Below, in pieces: positions 45,191-53,841 of a stretch of DNA of 64,000 bases. Origin of the DNA: Streptomyces griseoflavus (GTDB lineage: Bacteria; Actinomycetota; Actinomycetes; Streptomycetales; Streptomycetaceae); the NCBI RefSeq assembly GCF_014649995.1, contig NZ_BMUC01000007.1:89701-153700 (forward strand), read 5' to 3'. The first letter of the stretch is position 1, and every line of letters begins with the position of its first letter. Under the pieces are notes generated by a model. It worked only from the letters and a program-made list of their open reading frames with translations, did no database searches and was not told the DNA's origin. Made by a program: the position numbers and the translations under genes.

Positions 45191-46822
45191 ATGGACGCTG
45201 TGACCCAGGTCCCCACCCCCGTCAACGAGCCGGTGCACGGCTACGCCCCCGGTACGCCCGAGCGTGCCCGGCTGGAGGCCAAGCTCAAGGAGCTGGCCGA
45301 CAACCCGGTCGACCTGCCCTGCACCATCGGCGGCGAGAAGCGCATGGGCGGCGGCGAGCGCTTCGACGTCGTGCAGCCGCACAACCACAAGGCCCGCCTG
45401 GGCACGTACGCCAACGCCACCCGGCAGGACGCCCAGGACGCCATCGACGCGGCCCTGGCCGCCGCTCCCGCGTGGCGCGCGATGTCCTTCGACGACCGCG
45501 CCGCGATCATCCTGCGCGCCGCCGAGCTGCTGGCGGGCCCCTGGCGCGAGACCATCGCCGCCTCCACCATGCTCGGCCAGTCCAAGACCGCCCAGCAGGC
45601 CGAGATCGACAGCCCCTGTGAGCTGGTCGACTTCTGGCGCTTCAACGTCCACTACGCGCGCGGCATCCTCGCCGAGCAGCCCCCGGCCAACTCCCCGGGT
45701 GTGTGGAACCGCATGGACCACCGCCCGCTGGAGGGCTTCGTCTACGCGATCACCCCGTTCAACTTCAGCGCCATCGCGGCCAACCTGCCCACCGCGCCCG
45801 CGCTGATGGGCAACGTGGTGGTCTGGAAGCCGTCGCCCACCCAGACCCACGCCGCCGTGCTGCTCATGGCCCTCCTGGAGGAGGCCGGCCTGCCCAAGGG
45901 TGTCATCAACCTGGTCACCGGCGACGGTCTCGCCGTCTCCGAGGTCGCCCTGGAGCACCGGGACCTGGCCGGCATCCACTTCACCGGCTCGACCAAGACC
46001 TTTCAGCACCTGTGGAAGACGGTCGGCAACAACATCGAGAAGTACCGGACCTACCCGCGTCTGGTCGGCGAGACCGGCGGCAAGGACTTCCTCGTCGCCC
46101 ACCCGAGCGCCGACCGCGCGATCCTCAAGACCGCCCTTACCCGCGGCGCCTTCGAGTACCAGGGCCAGAAGTGCAGCGCGACCTCCCGCGGGTACATTCC
46201 CGCGTCGATCTGGAACGACGGCTTCAAGGAGGAGTTCGCCGCCGAGGTCGACCACCTCTCCATGGGTGACGTCACCGACCTGTCGAACTTCATCGGCGCC
46301 GTCATCGACGAGCGCTCCTTCGCCAAGAACAAGGCCGCGATCGACCGCGCCGGGGAGGACCCGTCCTGCACGATCGTCGCGGGCGGCTCCTACGACGACT
46401 CGGTCGGCTACTTCGTCCGCCCGACGGTCATCGAGTGCGACGACCCGGAGAACGAGGTGTTCCGCACCGAGTACTTCGGCCCGATCCTCGCCGTGCACGT
46501 CTACGACGACGAGAAGTACGACGAGATGCTGACCCAGATGGAGTCGGTGTCGGACTACGCCCTGACCGGCTCCGTCATCGCGAACGACCGCGCCGCCGCG
46601 GCGTACACGATGGACAAGCTGCGCTACGCGGCCGGCAACTTCTACATCAACGACAAGTCGACGGGCGCCGTCGTCGGCCAGCAGCCCTTCGGCGGCGGCC
46701 GTGCCTCCGGCACCAACGACAAGGCCGGCGCGCCGCAGAACCTGATGCGCTGGACGCTGACCCGCGCCATCAAGGAGACCCTGGTCCCGCCGACCGACTA
46801 CACGTACCCGCACATGGGCTGA
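45191..46822 (+). CDS. L-glutamate gamma-semialdehyde (1-pyrroline-5-carboxylate) dehydrogenase
   Basis: A 543-residue aldehyde dehydrogenase that finishes proline breakdown to glutamate using NAD+. The general-base Glu is in L-V-G-E-T-G-G-K-D-F near residue 294, and the catalytic nucleophile is Cys328 in Y-Q-G-Q-K-C-S-A-T-S-R. The NAD-binding F-T-G-S-T-K-T-F segment precedes them. The length and the N-terminal V-D-L-P-C-T-I-G-G-E-K fit the P5CDH branch. AAGGAG precedes the ATG. It forms an operon with proline dehydrogenase (113-nt gap) and is closed by a 15-bp hairpin. Confidence 0.95.
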   Translation: MDAVTQVPTPVNEPVHGYAPGTPERARLEAKLKELADNPVDLPCTIGGEKRMGGGERFDVVQPHNHKARLGTYANATRQDAQDAIDAALAAAPAWRAMSFDDRAAIILRAAELLAGPWRETIAASTMLGQSKTAQQAEIDSPCELVDFWRFNVHYARGILAEQPPANSPGVWNRMDHRPLEGFVYAITPFNFSAIAANLPTAPALMGNVVVWKPSPTQTHAAVLLMALLEEAGLPKGVINLVTGDGLAVSEVALEHRDLAGIHFTGSTKTFQHLWKTVGNNIEKYRTYPRLVGETGGKDFLVAHPSADRAILKTALTRGAFEYQGQKCSATSRGYIPASIWNDGFKEEFAAEVDHLSMGDVTDLSNFIGAVIDERSFAKNKAAIDRAGEDPSCTIVAGGSYDDSVGYFVRPTVIECDDPENEVFRTEYFGPILAVHVYDDEKYDEMLTQMESVSDYALTGSVIANDRAAAAYTMDKLRYAAGNFYINDKSTGAVVGQQPFGGGRASGTNDKAGAPQNLMRWTLTRAIKETLVPPTDYTYPHMG

Positions 46823-46837
46823 CGCCCACCCCGATCG

Positions 46838-46874
46838 CGAACGGGCCAGGTCACCCCCCGACCTGGCCCGTTCG
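46838..46874 (+). terminator. Terminator hairpin after P5C dehydrogenase
   Basis: CGAACGGGCCAGGTC (46838-46852) and its exact complement (46860-46874) flank a 7-nt loop, 15 nt after the stop codon. Confidence 0.85.
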
Positions 46875-46910
46875 TGCTCCCCCGGGTCCGGCCGCCCCGA
46901 TACTGGGCGG

Positions 46911-47447
46911 ATGACCACCGCCGCGGACGTCCGCACCGCCCACACCTGGGAACTCGCTCCCCACGAACTGACCTCCGTGCGCTCCCTGTTGTTCCACGCG
47001 TTCGACGGCGACTTCGGCGACGAGGACTGGGACCACACCCTGGGCGGCGTCCACGCCCTCATCCGGGACGGGCACGGGCTCGCCGCCCACGGCGCGGTGG
47101 TGATGCGAAGGGTGCGGTACGGGAGGCACTGGCTGCGCACCGGGTACGTCGAGGGGGTCGCCGTCCGTCCCGACGTACGGCGACAAGGGCTCGGCGGCGC
47201 GGTCATGGCCGCCCTGGAGGGCGTCGTCACCCGCGCCTACGACCTCGGCGCGCTGTCCGCGAGCGACGAGGGAGCGGCCCTGTACGCGGCCCGAGGCTGG
47301 CGGGCCTGGGAGGGGCGGATCTGCGGGCTCGGCCCCGACGGAGTCGTCCGGCTGCCGGACGAGGAGGGCTCCACCTATGTCTGGCCGGCGCCCGCCGACC
47401 TCACCGGCGAACTGGTCTTCGACTGGCGGGACGGGGACGTCCTCTGA
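46911..47447 (+). CDS. GNAT acetyltransferase, AAC(2') aminoglycoside 2'-N-acetyltransferase-like
   Basis: A 178-residue GNAT protein that aligns by eye along its whole length with mycobacterial AAC(2')-I enzymes. Shared features include F-D-G-D-F-G-D-E-D-W-D-H-T-L-G-G-V-H-A-L-I, the acetyl-CoA loop G-Y-V-E-G-V-A-V-R-P-D-V-R-R-Q-G-L-G, L-G-A-L-S-A-S near residue 116, A-R-G-W-R-A-W-E-G and a terminal F-D-W-R-x-G-D-V. The family acetylates the 2'-amino group of aminoglycosides; mycobacterial members may have a housekeeping role. A GATACT hexamer 6 nt before the ATG suggests leaderless expression. Nothing nearby belongs to an antibiotic cluster, so intrinsic tolerance or another amine substrate is possible. 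Confidence 0.8.
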   Translation: MTTAADVRTAHTWELAPHELTSVRSLLFHAFDGDFGDEDWDHTLGGVHALIRDGHGLAAHGAVVMRRVRYGRHWLRTGYVEGVAVRPDVRRQGLGGAVMAALEGVVTRAYDLGALSASDEGAALYAARGWRAWEGRICGLGPDGVVRLPDEEGSTYVWPAPADLTGELVFDWRDGDVL

Positions 47448-47712
47448 GTCCGACGGGGAGAAAGCGCAGGTCAGGCGGGTGTGACGCAGTCCACCGTCTC
47501 AGATAGTAGGAAGCCCAAGTATTCGTGCAGACAGACGCCCGGCACGCCTCTACTTTTGTAGGAGCCGAACGTCTCGCTCGATCCAGCGAATGGCGGTCGT
47601 GAGCCGGACCCTTGTGCAGGTCACCCCTGCGGTCCCCGGCTCCCCGCCCCTTCCGGCGTCTCGCAACCCTCCGCGCACTCCCGCCCGCATGTATCGAAGG
47701 AGTCGATCACCC
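47448..47712. other. Intergenic region with AT-rich segment and direct repeats
   Basis: This stretch is unusually AT-rich for the window around 47499-47565. GTAGGAAGCC (47506-47515) and GTAGGAGCC (47558-47566) are near-repeats 52 bp apart, the second just after a CTAC-TTTT-GTAG mini-hairpin. It probably holds the promoter of the 43-residue protein gene downstream. I cannot name the elements. Confidence 0.4.
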
Positions 47713-47844
47713 ATGGCCGAGACGACCCTGCGCCGCCGCGTCCGCCACGCCTCCCGCACCAGCGAGTCCGACCGCAAGAACGCCGCCGCCGCCCTCCAGC
47801 GCGCCCTCGACCGCCGGGACAACGGCGGCTCCACCGGCCACTGA
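47713..47844 (+). CDS. Small conserved basic protein, 43 residues
   Basis: M-A-E-T-T-L-R-R-R-V-R-H-A-S-R-T-S-E-S-D-R-K-N-A-A-A-A-L is predicted to be a charged helix; the tail is R-R-D-N-G-G. The AAGGAG ribosome site (47698-47703), 9 nt before the ATG, is one of the best in the region. This supports a real gene despite its size. I recall very similar short proteins in other Streptomyces but no function. It is separated from leuB by 66 nt with leuB's own promoter, so it is a separate unit. Confidence 0.65.
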   Translation: MAETTLRRRVRHASRTSESDRKNAAAALQRALDRRDNGGSTGH

Positions 47845-47898
47845 CACGCCCGGGCGTCCGTATGCCGGACGCCCCATGTCATCCCGTGGGACGAGGAG

Positions 47899-47911
47899 TA
47901 GGGTGCCCGCA
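47899..47911 (+). promoter_or_regulatory. -10 hexamer TAGGGT, leaderless leuB
   Basis: TAGGGT (47899-47904) ends 6 nt before the ATG of leuB at 47911. GAGGAG at 47893-47898 overlaps the hexamer and is 12 nt from the ATG, so a normal ribosome site cannot be fully excluded. Confidence 0.45.
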
Positions 47912-48954
47912 TGTCTCGCAGCATCAATCTCGCAGTGATCCCCGGTGACGGCATCGGCCAGGAGGTCGTGACCGAAGGCCTGAAGGTCCTCTCCGCCGTC
48001 CTTCCGCAGGATGTGAAGCTGGAGACCAAGGACTACGACTTCGGCGCCCAGCGCTACCACGCCACCGGTGAGACCCTCACCGACGCCGACCTCGACGAGC
48101 TGAAGCGGCACGACGCCATCCTGCTCGGCGCCATCGGCGACCCGTCGGTCCCCTCCGGCGTCCTCGAGCGCGGCTTCCTGCTCAAGCTCCGCTTCGCCTT
48201 CGACCACCACGTCAACCTGCGGCCCAGCAGGCTCCTGCCCGGTGTGGCCACTCCGCTCGCCGGCCAGCCCGAGATCGACTTCGTCGTGGTCCGCGAGGGC
48301 ACCGAGGGCCCCTACACGGGCAACGGCGGCACCATCCGCAAGGGCACCGAGCACGAGGTCGCCACCGAGGTCTCGGTCAACACCGCCTTCGGTGTCGAGC
48401 GCGTGGTCCGCGACGCCTTCGCCCGCGCCCAGGCCCGCCCGCGCAAGAAGCTCACCCTGGTCCACAAGAACAACGTGCTGACCTTCGCCGGCCACCTGTG
48501 GACGAACGTCTTCAACAGGGTGGCCGAGGATTACCCCGAGGTCACCACCGACTACATCCACGTCGACGCCGCGACGATCTACCTGGTCACCGACCCGGCC
48601 CGGTTCGACGTCATCGTCACCGACAACCTCTTCGGTGACATCATCACCGACCTCGCCGCGGCCGTCTCCGGCGGCATCGGCGTCGCCGCCAGCGGGAACA
48701 TCAACCCCTCCGGCGCGTTCCCGTCCATGTTCGAGCCCGTGCACGGCTCGGCCCCGGACATCGCCGGCCAGGGCAAGGCCGACCCCAGCGCCACGGTCCT
48801 GTCCGTCGCCCTCCTCCTGCGCCACCTCGGTCACGACGCCGAGGCCGCCCGCATCGAGGACGCCGTCTCCGCCGACCTCGCGGAGCGCGGCGCCCTGCCC
48901 GCCCGCACCACCTCGGAGATCGGCGACGCCCTCGCCGCGCGAGTAGCCGGCTGA
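47911..48954 (+). CDS. leuB: 3-isopropylmalate dehydrogenase
   Basis: A 347-residue NAD-dependent decarboxylating dehydrogenase, third enzyme of leucine synthesis. It has [10 protein letters not shown] at residues 9-18, R-E-G-T-E-G-P-Y near residue 129 and the Mg/substrate site [13 protein letters not shown] near residue 235. The NAD motif [14 protein letters not shown] follows near residue 273. The length is normal. ilvE follows about 250 nt later behind its own promoter and after a terminator, so the two are neighbours rather than a tight operon. Confidence 0.96.
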   Translation: MSRSINLAVIPGDGIGQEVVTEGLKVLSAVLPQDVKLETKDYDFGAQRYHATGETLTDADLDELKRHDAILLGAIGDPSVPSGVLERGFLLKLRFAFDHHVNLRPSRLLPGVATPLAGQPEIDFVVVREGTEGPYTGNGGTIRKGTEHEVATEVSVNTAFGVERVVRDAFARAQARPRKKLTLVHKNNVLTFAGHLWTNVFNRVAEDYPEVTTDYIHVDAATIYLVTDPARFDVIVTDNLFGDIITDLAAAVSGGIGVAASGNINPSGAFPSMFEPVHGSAPDIAGQGKADPSATVLSVALLLRHLGHDAEAARIEDAVSADLAERGALPARTTSEIGDALAARVAG

Positions 48955-48981
48955 CCCGGCGCGCATCCTCGACACCACTCG

Positions 48982-49014
48982 AAGCCGCCGGGTCGCATCC
49001 GCACCCGGCGGCTT
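48982..49014 (+). terminator. Terminator hairpin after leuB
   Basis: GCCGCCGGGT (48984-48993) pairs with ACCCGGCGGC (49003-49012); flanking AA and TT extend the stem. Three T residues follow. Confidence 0.75.
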
Positions 49015-49057
49015 TCGCCTGTCCCCCGCCGGGTGCCACCATCGACCACCGGGCCGC

Positions 49058-49097
49058 AAACACCCTGTTTCGTCCGCCGTCGCCTCCGGGCGATAAT
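49058..49097 (+). promoter_or_regulatory. Candidate ilvE promoter with overlapping inverted repeat
   Basis: TTCGTC (49069-49074) and GATAAT (49092-49097) are 17 bp apart. AAACA-CCC-TGTTT (49058-49070), a perfect inverted repeat, overlaps the -35. A repressor there would control ilvE. The predicted leader is about 100 nt. Confidence 0.45.
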
Positions 49098-49206
49098 CGA
49101 ACGCGGAGCCGCGGAATGAGGGAATGCCCGGACGCCACCGTACTGGCCACCGGCCGTCAGGGCGTGTGCGCGGCCCGTCACTACAACCGGTGAAGGACAC
49201 CCACTC

Positions 49207-50295
49207 ATGACGACGCCCACGATCGAGCTCAAGCCCTCGGCCCACCCGCTCTCCGACGCGGAGCGCGAGGCGATCCTGGCCGCCCCCGGTTTCGGCCGCC
49301 ACTTCACCGACCACATGGTGACGATCAAGTGGACCGAGGGCCGCGGCTGGCACGACGGCCAGCTCGTCCCGTACGCGCCTCTCTCCCTCGACCCGGCGAC
49401 CACCGTCCTGCACTACGCGCAGGAGATCTTCGAGGGCCTCAAGGCGTACCGCCGGCCCGACGGCTCGGTCGCCACGTTCCGCCCCGAGAAGAACGCCGAA
49501 CGCTTCCAGCGCTCCGCCCGGCGCCTGGCCATGCCGGAGCTGCCGGTCGAGACCTTCATCGAGGCGTGCGACGCCCTCGTCGCCCAGGACAAGGCGTGGG
49601 TGCCGGCGCACGGCGGCGAGGAGTCCCTCTACCTGCGTCCGTTCATGATCGCGACCGAGGTCGGGCTGGGCGTGAAGCCCGCCAACGAGTACCTGTTCCT
49701 GGTCATCGCCTCCCCGGCCGGCGCCTACTTCCCGGGCGGCGTCAAGCCGGTCTCCATCTGGGTCTCCGAGGACCGCGTCCGCGCCGTTCCCGGCGGCATG
49801 GGCGACGCCAAGACCGGCGGCAACTACGCGGCCTCCCTGCTCGCCCAGGCCGAGGCGGCCGCCAAGGGCTGCGACCAGGTCTGCTACCTCGACGCCGTGG
49901 AGCACAAGTGGGTCGAGGAACTCGGTGGCATGAACCTGTACTTCGTCTACGGCGACAAGATCGTCACCCCCGCCCTCACCGGCTCCATCCTGGAGGGCGT
50001 CACCCGTGACTCCCTCCTCGCGGTCGCCCGCGACCTCGGCTACGAGGCCGTCGAGGAGCGGGTGACCGCCGAGCAGTGGCAGCGCGACTCGGAGAACGGC
50101 AGCCTCACCGAGGTCTTCGCCTGCGGCACGGCGGCCGTCATCACGCCGGTCGGCACGGTGAAGCGGGTCGGCGCGGAGTGGCAGCAGAGCGGCGGCGAGC
50201 CGGGCGAGGTCACCGTCCGCCTGCGGCAGGCGCTGCTCGACATCCAGCGCGGCACGGCCGAGGACAAGCACGGCTGGATGCACAAGCTGGCGTAG
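49207..50295 (+). CDS. ilvE: Branched-chain amino acid aminotransferase
   Basis: A 362-residue class IV PLP aminotransferase making valine, leucine and isoleucine from their keto acids with glutamate. The PLP lysine is Lys202 in [20 protein letters not shown] near residue 75 and Y-L-R-P-F-M-I-A near residue 141 are typical of the IlvE type. The C-terminal [13 protein letters not shown] motif is present. GAAGGA precedes the ATG. It is followed by a 14-bp hairpin. Confidence 0.96.
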   Translation: MTTPTIELKPSAHPLSDAEREAILAAPGFGRHFTDHMVTIKWTEGRGWHDGQLVPYAPLSLDPATTVLHYAQEIFEGLKAYRRPDGSVATFRPEKNAERFQRSARRLAMPELPVETFIEACDALVAQDKAWVPAHGGEESLYLRPFMIATEVGLGVKPANEYLFLVIASPAGAYFPGGVKPVSIWVSEDRVRAVPGGMGDAKTGGNYAASLLAQAEAAAKGCDQVCYLDAVEHKWVEELGGMNLYFVYGDKIVTPALTGSILEGVTRDSLLAVARDLGYEAVEERVTAEQWQRDSENGSLTEVFACGTAAVITPVGTVKRVGAEWQQSGGEPGEVTVRLRQALLDIQRGTAEDKHGWMHKLA

Positions 50296-50304
50296 GACGC
50301 CGGT

Positions 50305-50343
50305 CCGGCCGCGCCCGGGGGCCCTGCCTCCGGGCGCGGCCGG
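50305..50343 (+). terminator. Terminator hairpin after ilvE
   Basis: CCGGCCGCGCCCGG (50305-50318) and its exact complement (50330-50343) flank an 11-nt loop, 10 nt after the stop codon. The rest of the 282-nt gap to the next gene shows nothing else I recognise. Confidence 0.85.
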
Positions 50344-50577
50344 CCGCCCGTGCCCACCCACCGGGCGCGCCCTCGTGCCCGTACCCGCCCCCGGGGTGAC
50401 CGGGTTCCCCACCACCGCGGCACACCTCGCGGACACCTGAAGCCCCGCCCGGGTTGTACTCGGAATGGCGGATTGACCCTCCGGCCGCAGGTGCGATTGG
50501 CTCGTGGAAGCCCTCGGCGCGGGGCCGGGGGAACAGCGTCCACGGGGACGACGGGGGCACGGGGAAGTGGGGGAGTC

Positions 50578-51855
50578 ATGCGCAGAGCCTTACGGGGGAC
50601 GTCCGTCGCGGTGATCGCGGGGGCGATGGTCGCCCTGTCGGCGGCCCCGGCGGCACCGGCGGCCGGGCCGGGCACCGAGCGGGTCACCCTGTCGGCGACG
50701 GGCGAGCAGGGTGACGGTGCCGCGTACGGACCCCGGCTGAGCGCCGACGGCCGGTTCGCGGCCTTCAGCGCGGAGGCGTCCGACCTGGTGCCCGGCGACA
50801 CCAACGGCGTCACCGACGTCTTCGTGCGCGACCTGCGCGAGGGGACCGTGGAGCGGGTCGACGTGGGCCCGGACGGCACGCAGGCCGACGGTGACTCGAC
50901 CATGCTGGACATCAGTGCCGACGGCCGGCACGTCCTGTTCCGTTCCCGGGCCCGGAACCTGGTGCACTGGGACAACCCGCCGGCGGACACCGGTGTCCAC
51001 GACATCTACCTGCACGACCGCCGCACCGGCCGTACCGAGCGGATCAGTGTCGGTCTCGACGGCGGGTCCGCCTACGCGGGCGGCGCCGTGATGTCGGCGG
51101 ACGCCCGCCACATCGCCTTCAGCGCCAAGGCCGACCGCATGGAGACGGGCCCCGGCGACCTCTTCGGCGCCGTGTACGTCCTCGACCGGCGTACCGGCAC
51201 GGTGGAGCGGGTCAGCAACCGCAACCGACCGACCGACCAGGCGCTGCTGCAGGACATCAGCGCCGACGGCCGCTTCGTGGCGTACTCCCAGACGGTGCCG
51301 CGCAGTTCCCACGGCGCCACCTGGGTGCACGACCGCCGCACCGGCACCGAGGAGCAGGTCAACGTCCGGGCGGACGGCTCCCCGGCCCAGCGGTACGCCG
51401 TGCCCGCCTCGCTCTCCGCCGACGGCCGGACCATCGCCTTCCAGTACTGGGGGGACGACCTGGTCCCGGGCGAGGAGCCGGGGGACGACACCCATGTGTA
51501 CGTCCGCGACCTGCGCGGCGACGTCACCCGGCGCGTCGACGCCGGCCCGGCCGGCGAGCACCGGCCCCAGGAGCCCCTGCTCGGCCCGGACGGACGGTAC
51601 CTCGCCTACCGGGCGCAGCCGCGTCTCGCCGACGGACGTCTTGGGCCGTCCAACGTCTACCTGCGGGACCTGCGCACCGGCCGTACCCGGCTGATCAGCG
51701 AGTCCGTCGCCTCCGGGCCCGTGACGGACGCCGCGGTGACGGTCACCTGGCTGGGTGCGGGCGCCCGGCGGATCGGCCTCGGCAGCGCGTCCGCGCACCT
51801 CGTCCCGGGCGACACCAACGGCCACCACGACGGCTTCGTCCGCCGCCCGCGCTGA
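50578..51855 (+). CDS. Secreted TolB/PD40-type beta-propeller protein; TTA codon at position 5
   Basis: A 425-residue exported protein with a signal peptide (1-29, R-R-A-L-R-G-T-S-V-A-V-I-A-G-A-M-V-A-L-S, cut near A-P-A-A). It is followed by about seven repeats of the pattern S-A-D-G-R-x-(A/V)-A-F-S ... D-V-F-V-R-D-L-R-x-G-x-(V/T)-x-R-V, that is PD40/WD40-like blades. There is no catalytic motif, so it probably binds a ligand or protein outside the cell. Leu5 is encoded by TTA (50590-50592), which in Streptomyces makes translation depend on bldA tRNA. GGGGGAG precedes the ATG. It is monocistronic, closed by a hairpin that overlaps the cimA leader. Confidence 0.8.
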   Translation: MRRALRGTSVAVIAGAMVALSAAPAAPAAGPGTERVTLSATGEQGDGAAYGPRLSADGRFAAFSAEASDLVPGDTNGVTDVFVRDLREGTVERVDVGPDGTQADGDSTMLDISADGRHVLFRSRARNLVHWDNPPADTGVHDIYLHDRRTGRTERISVGLDGGSAYAGGAVMSADARHIAFSAKADRMETGPGDLFGAVYVLDRRTGTVERVSNRNRPTDQALLQDISADGRFVAYSQTVPRSSHGATWVHDRRTGTEEQVNVRADGSPAQRYAVPASLSADGRTIAFQYWGDDLVPGEEPGDDTHVYVRDLRGDVTRRVDAGPAGEHRPQEPLLGPDGRYLAYRAQPRLADGRLGPSNVYLRDLRTGRTRLISESVASGPVTDAAVTVTWLGAGARRIGLGSASAHLVPGDTNGHHDGFVRRPR

Positions 51856-51887
51856 CCACCCACCGCCCGCATCCTGAGACGGATCGT

Positions 51888-51926
51888 GAGCACGGGGGCG
51901 GATCGTGCCAGACTGCCCCCGTGCTC
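51888..51926 (+). terminator. Terminator hairpin after the beta-propeller gene
   Basis: GAGCACGGGGGC (51888-51899) and its exact complement (51915-51926) flank a 15-nt loop. The right arm overlaps the start of the proposed cimA leader peptide. A direct repeat GGATCGTG (51881-51888, 51900-51907) lies within it. Confidence 0.65.
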
Positions 51927-51971
51927 TCGTTCGCCACGATTATTGGCAGCAGGCGCGCCGGTCCGCAGTGA
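51921..51971 (+). CDS. Possible cimA leader peptide with tandem rare Ile codons
   Basis: A 16-codon ORF from GTG 51921: V-L-S-F-A-T-I-I-G-S-R-R-A-G-P-Q. The two adjacent isoleucines are both ATT, a codon hardly used in this genome. No Shine-Dalgarno precedes it, but CAGACT, one base off TANNNT, ends 6 nt before the GTG, so the transcript could be leaderless. A T-tailed terminator follows 56 nt after its stop codon, and cimA makes an isoleucine precursor. The arrangement therefore fits isoleucyl-tRNA-dependent attenuation, parallel to the ilvB leader. Confidence 0.5.
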   Translation: MLSFATIIGSRRAGPQ

Positions 51972-52026
51972 CCGCCACGTACCACACCGTACGGGCGGAC
52001 ACCGTCGTCCTCGACCCGCGCGCAGA

Positions 52027-52051
52027 CCTCTCGCACCCGCGAGGGGTTTTT
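52027..52051 (+). terminator. Attenuator terminator before cimA
   Basis: CCTCTCGC (52027-52034) pairs with GCGAGGGG (52039-52046, one G-U pair) around ACCC, followed by TTTTT (52047-52051). It is the second T-tailed terminator of the window, 108 nt before the cimA ATG and not at the end of any gene, which is why I read it as an attenuator. Confidence 0.75.
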
Positions 52052-52159
52052 CTGTTTCCTGGCCCAACCGCAGCCGGGGAGCGGGCGTGAGGGACCATGG
52101 GAGAACGGTGGAACCGGTCATTCCGGTAGACCGAGATCAAAATCAGGAGCCTTCAGACC

Positions 52160-53764
52160 ATGACCGCAACCAGCGAGCCCGACGACTCGTTCCACGTCTT
52201 CGACACCACCCTGCGCGACGGCGCCCAGCGTGAGGGCATCAACCTCACCGTCGCCGACAAGCTGGCCATCGCACGGCACCTGGACGAGTTCGGCGTGGGC
52301 TTCATCGAGGGCGGCTGGCCCGGTGCGAACCCCCGGGACACCGAGTTCTTCGCCCGCGCCCGGCAGGAGATCGAGTTCCGGCACGCGACGCTGGTCGCCT
52401 TCGGCGCCACCCGCCGCGCCGGCACCACCGCGGACCAGGACCCGCAGGTCAAGGCGCTGCTCGACTCCGGCGCCGAGGTGATCACGCTGGTCGCCAAGTC
52501 CCACGACCGCCATGTCGAGCTCGCCCTGCGCACCACCCTCGACGAGAACCTGGCGATGGTCCGCGACACGGTGGCCCACCTCACGGCGCAGGGCCGCCGC
52601 GTCTTCGTCGACTGCGAGCACTTCTTCGACGGCTACCGCGCCAACCCCGGGTACGCCAAGTCGGTCGTCCGTACCGCCTCCGAGGCGGGAGCGGACGTCG
52701 TCGTCCTGTGCGACACCAACGGCGGCATGCTCCCCGCCCAGATCCAGGCCGTGGTCGCCACCGTGCTGGCCGACACCGGTGCCCGGCTCGGCATCCACGC
52801 CCAGGACGACACCGGCTGCGCGGTCGCCAACACCCTCGCGGCCGTCGACGCCGGCGCCACCCACGTCCAGTGCACCGCCAACGGCTACGGGGAGCGGGTC
52901 GGCAACGCCAACCTGTTCCCCGTGGTCGCGGCCCTGGAGCTGAAGTACGGCAAGAAGGTCCTCCCGGACGGCCGCCTGCGCGAGATGACCCGGATCTCGC
53001 ACGCCATCGCCGAGGTCGTCAACCTCACCCCCTCCACCCACCAGCCGTACGTCGGGGTCTCCGCCTTCGCGCACAAGGCGGGCCTGCACGCCTCCGCGAT
53101 CAAGGTCGATCCGGACCTGTACCAGCACATCGACCCCGAGCAGGTCGGCAACACCATGCGGATGCTGGTCTCCGACATGGCCGGCCGCGCCTCCATCGAG
53201 CTCAAGGGCAGGGAACTCGGCATCGACCTCGGCGGCGACCGGGAACTGGTCGGCCGGGTCGTGGAGCGGGTCAAGGAGCGCGAGCTCAAGGGCTACACGT
53301 ACGAGGCCGCCGACGCCTCCTTCGAACTGCTGCTCAGGGCGGAGGCCGAGGGCGGCCCGCTGAAGTACTTCGAGGTCGAGTCCTGGCGCGCGATCGTCGA
53401 GGACCGCCCCGACGGCAGCCACGCCAACGAGGCCACCGTCAAGCTGTGGGCCAAGAGCGAGCGGATCGTCGCCACCGCGGAGGGCAACGGCCCGGTCAAC
53501 GCGCTGGACCGCGCCCTGCGGGTCGCCCTGGAGCGGATCTACCCCCAGCTGGCCAAGCTCGAACTGGTCGACTACAAGGTCCGCATCCTCGAGGGCAAGC
53601 ACGGCACGCAGTCGACGACCCGGGTCCTCATCTCCACCTCCGACGGGACGGGGGAGTGGTCGACGGTGGGCGTCGCGGACAACGTCATCGCCGCGTCCTG
53701 GCAGGCGCTGGAGGACGCGTACACGTACGGCCTGCTGCGGGCGGGCGTGGAACCGGCCGCGTAG
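52160..53764 (+). CDS. cimA: Citramalate synthase
   Basis: A 534-residue enzyme of the HMGL-like / LeuA superfamily that condenses pyruvate and acetyl-CoA to (R)-citramalate, the threonine-independent route to 2-oxobutyrate and isoleucine. It has D-T-T-L-R-D-G-A-Q-R-E-G near residue 15, G-F-I-E-G-G-W-P-G-A-N-P near residue 47, the metal site H-A-Q-D-D-T-G-C-A-V-A-N near residue 213 and a C-terminal regulatory dimer domain (about 395-534). The E-G-G-W-P-G motif and length favour CimA over LeuA. AGGAG precedes the ATG. A leader attenuator lies upstream. Confidence 0.9.
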   Translation: MTATSEPDDSFHVFDTTLRDGAQREGINLTVADKLAIARHLDEFGVGFIEGGWPGANPRDTEFFARARQEIEFRHATLVAFGATRRAGTTADQDPQVKALLDSGAEVITLVAKSHDRHVELALRTTLDENLAMVRDTVAHLTAQGRRVFVDCEHFFDGYRANPGYAKSVVRTASEAGADVVVLCDTNGGMLPAQIQAVVATVLADTGARLGIHAQDDTGCAVANTLAAVDAGATHVQCTANGYGERVGNANLFPVVAALELKYGKKVLPDGRLREMTRISHAIAEVVNLTPSTHQPYVGVSAFAHKAGLHASAIKVDPDLYQHIDPEQVGNTMRMLVSDMAGRASIELKGRELGIDLGGDRELVGRVVERVKERELKGYTYEAADASFELLLRAEAEGGPLKYFEVESWRAIVEDRPDGSHANEATVKLWAKSERIVATAEGNGPVNALDRALRVALERIYPQLAKLELVDYKVRILEGKHGTQSTTRVLISTSDGTGEWSTVGVADNVIAASWQALEDAYTYGLLRAGVEPAA

Positions 53765-53841
53765 CAACCGCTCGTCCGGCCCGGCGGGGACGCGCCACCG
53801 CGGCCCCTGCCGGGCCGAATGTCTTTTTTAGGCCGTTCGGG

